This document shows, piece by piece, positions 6,473-8,832 of a stretch of DNA of 8,832 bases. The notes under the pieces are model-generated. The model saw only the letters and a program-made list of their open reading frames with translations, had not been told where the DNA came from and made no database searches. Both the position numbers and the translations under genes were made by a program. Source of the stretch: Syntrophaceae bacterium UBA7520 (GTDB lineage Bacteria > Desulfobacterota > Syntrophia > Syntrophales > Smithellaceae); NCBI GenBank assembly GCA_002478265.1, contig DLNC01000014.1:1-8832 (forward strand). The letters run 5' to 3'. Within the stretch, counting starts at the first letter, position 1, and each line of letters begins with the position of its first letter.

Positions 6473-7762
6473 TTGAAAAAAGAAAAAATTAATTATCCGG
6501 ATTACCTCTCGCATCTGAATGTCGATATTATGCGGCTGGGGCTGAAGCCAATTACAGAACTGCTCAGGCGCTTAGGCAATCCGCAAAATGCCTTCAAAAC
6601 AATTCTTGTTGCCGGCACAAACGGCAAGGGATCAACCGCAGGGATGATTGCCTCTATATTGCAAAGCGCCGGTCATCGCGTAGGTCTTTATACCTCGCCG
6701 CATTTGCTTGACGTGCGTGAAAGAATCAAAATTAACGATAAAATGATTTCGCGCAGCAAACTGGATGATATTGTTGCTTACCTTGTATCAAAAAAAACAA
6801 GACCTTTGACGTATTTTGAAATTCTGACAGCGGCCGCTTTTATCTACTTTTATCAGGAAAAAATTGATATTGCTGTTTTAGAAGTAGGTTTAGGCGGAAG
6901 ATTGGATGCCACCAATGTCTGCAAACCGCTGGTGTCGGTGATCACCAATGTTTCTTTGGAGCATACCGCGTATTTGGGAAGAACCCTTTCCTCAATCGCT
7001 TATGAAAAGGGTGACATCATCAAAAAACGGGGTATCTGTGTCACAGCTGCCACGCAAAAAAGTGTTTTGGAGGTATTTGAAAATATTTGCCGCAAACGAA
7101 ACGCAAAGCTGTATCAACTTGGTTCTGCTTTTGATATTGTTAGGCGCGATCTTATTTTTGATTATAAAGGAATCGCGTTTGATTTAAAAGGATTAAGCAT
7201 ATCACTGGCCGGGGGCTTTCAGATGATTAATGCCGCGCTGGCCATCACGGCCATAGAATCAGTCCGTAATAAAGGCATATCCGCTGATGAAAAAGCGATT
7301 CGCCAGGGATTGAAGAAAGTAAAATTACCCGCGCGCCTGGAGGTTTTGTGCCGCAAGCCTTTATTTATTCTTGATGGCGCGCACAATCCGGGCGGAATCA
7401 GCGCCTTGAGCCGCGAGATCAGAGAAGGCTTTGTTTACCGCCGGCTGATTTTAATTTTTGCCTGCCTGAAAGATAAAGATTATGTCCGGATGCTGGAGGC
7501 AATTGCCCCGCTGACATATAGTGTAATTGTTGCGCCGTTGAATACAGCGCGCACTCAAGTTCCTGATAAGATTAACAAAAAAATTAAAATGATGGGATGC
7601 CGCGGGCTTCTCGCCCCAAACGTCGCCGAGGCGGTGCAGGAGGCTTTTTCTGTGGCTGCGGATGATGATTTGATTTGTGCCACCGGCTCTCTTTATTTGG
7701 CCGCGGAAATAAAACAAAAGTTCCCTAAAATCGCTACTTGTGATAAGAAGCGACGAATTTAA
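6473..7762 (+). CDS. folC: Folylpolyglutamate synthase / dihydrofolate synthase
   Basis: FolC is a cytoplasmic Mur-ligase-type enzyme that uses ATP to add glutamate to dihydropteroate and/or to reduced folates. The 429-residue length is normal. In order: an N-terminal R-R-L-G-N-P-Q (32-38), the P-loop G-T-N-G-K-G-S (48-54), Y-T-S-P-H-L (73-78) with R-E-R-I (82-85), E-V-G-L-G-G-R-L-D-A-T-N (137-148), the A-Y-E-K-G-D-I-I-K segment (176-184) holding the metal-site Lys, D-G-A-H-N-P (301-306) of the C-terminal domain, and A-T-G-S-L-Y-L (403-409). Two usually conserved spots differ: L-E-H (162-164) where L-D-H is common, and E-K-G-D where E-K-A-G is common. Catalytic residues otherwise look intact. 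Translation seems to start at TTG. lptD follows after 24 bases, so the two are probably co-transcribed. Confidence 0.95.
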   Translation: MKKEKINYPDYLSHLNVDIMRLGLKPITELLRRLGNPQNAFKTILVAGTNGKGSTAGMIASILQSAGHRVGLYTSPHLLDVRERIKINDKMISRSKLDDIVAYLVSKKTRPLTYFEILTAAAFIYFYQEKIDIAVLEVGLGGRLDATNVCKPLVSVITNVSLEHTAYLGRTLSSIAYEKGDIIKKRGICVTAATQKSVLEVFENICRKRNAKLYQLGSAFDIVRRDLIFDYKGIAFDLKGLSISLAGGFQMINAALAITAIESVRNKGISADEKAIRQGLKKVKLPARLEVLCRKPLFILDGAHNPGGISALSREIREGFVYRRLILIFACLKDKDYVRMLEAIAPLTYSVIVAPLNTARTQVPDKINKKIKMMGCRGLLAPNVAEAVQEAFSVAADDDLICATGSLYLAAEIKQKFPKIATCDKKRRI

Positions 7763-7772
7763 CTTCTTGGCC

Positions 7773-7779
7773 AGAGGGA
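7773..7779 (+). promoter_or_regulatory. Ribosome site for the lptD TTG start
   Basis: AGAGGGA ends seven bases before TTG 7787. There is no in-frame ATG before codon 18 (7838), which lies inside the signal-peptide core. TTG is therefore the start that yields a complete signal peptide. Confidence 0.6.
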
Positions 7780-7786
7780 TTTTATT

Positions 7787-8832
7787 TTGATCAGCAAATT
7801 GAAAAACAAATTGGTCGTGGCCTGTTTTGCCTTCGGGATGCTTCTTTTTTCCTACATTAAGGTATCCGCCGAAGAAATCAAAGACGAAAAAAATCCCATA
7901 AAGATTGAAGCGGACAGCATGGATTATGACTACACCACGGATAAGTACCATGCGCAGGGCAAGGTGGTCATAAACTATAGCGATATTCTCCTGCAGGCAG
8001 ATGATGTGGAGTTGGATAATAAAAACAGAGTCGCCACAGCCCAGGGAAACGTTTTATTGAAGATGGGCGATGATTATCTGAAGGGAGACAAGATTGTCTT
8101 TAATATAGAGGAAAAAACGGGCATTGCCTACGAAGGACAGGTTTTTTACGCGCGTAACCATTTTTACATTAGAGGCAGTAAAATTGAGAAAACGGGAGAG
8201 GATACTTATTTTATCGAGCAGCCCCGGGCGACAACCTGTGACGGTGATCGGCCGGACTGGGAAATCGCCGGCTCTTCCATGGATGTAACCGTCGAAGGCT
8301 ACGGATTGGTGAAAAACGCCAGATTCCAGACCAAAGGTTTGCCGGTTCTATATGCTCCTTTCGTCCCTTTCCCGGCCAAGACGAAAAGGCAATCGGGATT
8401 CCTGCTGCCCTACCTGTCTTATTCGCAGAAAAAAGATGGTCTGGATATCGAAGTTCCCTTTTTCTGGGCAATTTCCCCGCAGATGGACGCCACATTATAT
8501 CAAAGATATATTGAAAAAAGAGGATATAAGCAGGGGGCGGAATTCAGGTATTATCTGGGAGACCATTCTTTCGGGACATGGTACGGCGATTTCATTGCTG
8601 ATGGGAAAAATGTTACGGAAAATTATAATCCGGCAACCAGCCGCGACTGGAAGGGAACGCACAACCGCTGGTCTTATTACATAAATCATCAGACAAACTT
8701 TTCTGATGACTTTTATTTCCGGACGGATTTACGCCAGGTTTCCGATAAATGGTATTTTAAAGACTTCGCGTCGCATAATTATTATCTGGATAATTACGGC
8801 AAGAACGAGGAAGACCCTTTCAAGAAAGTTCC
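7787..8832 (+). CDS. lptD: LPS-assembly outer membrane protein LptD (3' end beyond window)
   Basis: LptD forms, with the lipoprotein LptE, the outer-membrane translocon that inserts LPS into the outer leaflet. The first 348 codons are visible. Residues 1-28 are a signal peptide (basic start, hydrophobic core, V-S-A before likely cleavage). About 36-150 form the LptA/OstA-like periplasmic domain, with I-E-A-D-S-M-D-Y (40-47), A-Q-G-N-V (85-89) and G-D-K-I (100-103). The barrel begins around 175 with the diagnostic G-L-P-V-L-Y-A-P (184-191), R-Q-S-G-F-L-L-P (201-208) and V-P-F-F-W-A-I (223-229), then D-A-T-L-Y-Q-R (234-240). Cys151, in T-T-C-D-G-D followed by P-D-W-E-I, matches the Cys that joins a disulfide in E. 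coli LptD. No Cys is seen near the mature N-terminus. The frame starts at TTG 7787 and stays open to the window end. Confidence 0.95.
   Translation, partial: MISKLKNKLVVACFAFGMLLFSYIKVSAEEIKDEKNPIKIEADSMDYDYTTDKYHAQGKVVINYSDILLQADDVELDNKNRVATAQGNVLLKMGDDYLKGDKIVFNIEEKTGIAYEGQVFYARNHFYIRGSKIEKTGEDTYFIEQPRATTCDGDRPDWEIAGSSMDVTVEGYGLVKNARFQTKGLPVLYAPFVPFPAKTKRQSGFLLPYLSYSQKKDGLDIEVPFFWAISPQMDATLYQRYIEKRGYKQGAEFRYYLGDHSFGTWYGDFIADGKNVTENYNPATSRDWKGTHNRWSYYINHQTNFSDDFYFRTDLRQVSDKWYFKDFASHNYYLDNYGKNEEDPFKKV

Noticed and set aside
7451..7951. Long minus-strand open frame opposite folC and lptD
   Set aside because: It lies antisense to well-supported folC and lptD coding sequence, and its translation shows no family motifs.
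8352..8684. Plus-strand open frame within lptD
   Set aside because: It is out of frame with lptD, whose reading frame has diagnostic motifs through the same bases; the alternative product looks random.
1..8832. CRISPR array, tRNA/rRNA genes, insertion sequence
   Set aside because: No regularly spaced repeats, no recognisable tRNA or rRNA sequence, and no transposase frame or paired terminal repeats were seen.

Overview
The window looks like a chromosomal stretch of a Gram-negative, AT-leaning bacterium. The lptD gene at the right edge requires an outer membrane carrying LPS. The folC-lptD adjacency and the styles of the Psd, Lgt-like and DUF169 proteins suggest Desulfobacterota (former Deltaproteobacteria, Syntrophales-like). 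That placement is inference from general family knowledge, not a database result.

Left edge (1-621): the last ~96 residues of a DUF169 (COG2043-like) protein read rightward. They are either a truncated remnant or the end of a gene entering from the left. A convincing leftward gene start (strong Shine-Dalgarno, ATG at 17) overlaps the region where the missing 5' part should be. A 265-base AT-rich gap follows. It holds a 14-bp perfect palindrome, a weak promoter candidate and the ribosome site of the next gene.

Genes 622-1260: a 212-residue protein with two membrane helices around a helical extracytoplasmic domain. It has the shape of a chemoreceptor or kinase sensor module but stops straight after the second helix, with no output domain.

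Central tight cluster (1364-6275): four rightward genes with overlaps or short gaps. They are an 814-residue protein I cannot assign, a phosphatidylserine decarboxylase-family pyruvoyl enzyme (psd), a short DksA/TraR-type zinc-finger protein that keeps the acidic coiled-coil tip, and a polytopic Lgt-like membrane protein whose signature carries Cys where classical Lgt has Asn. The cluster reads as a phospholipid or envelope module with a possible transcriptional regulator inside it. The 814-residue protein, translationally coupled to psd, is the most interesting unknown.

Right part (6473-8832): folC (folylpolyglutamate/dihydrofolate synthase) and, 24 bases later, lptD, which is cut by the window end. 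Both appear to use TTG start codons. I saw no RNA genes, CRISPR arrays, insertion sequences or convincing intrinsic terminators.
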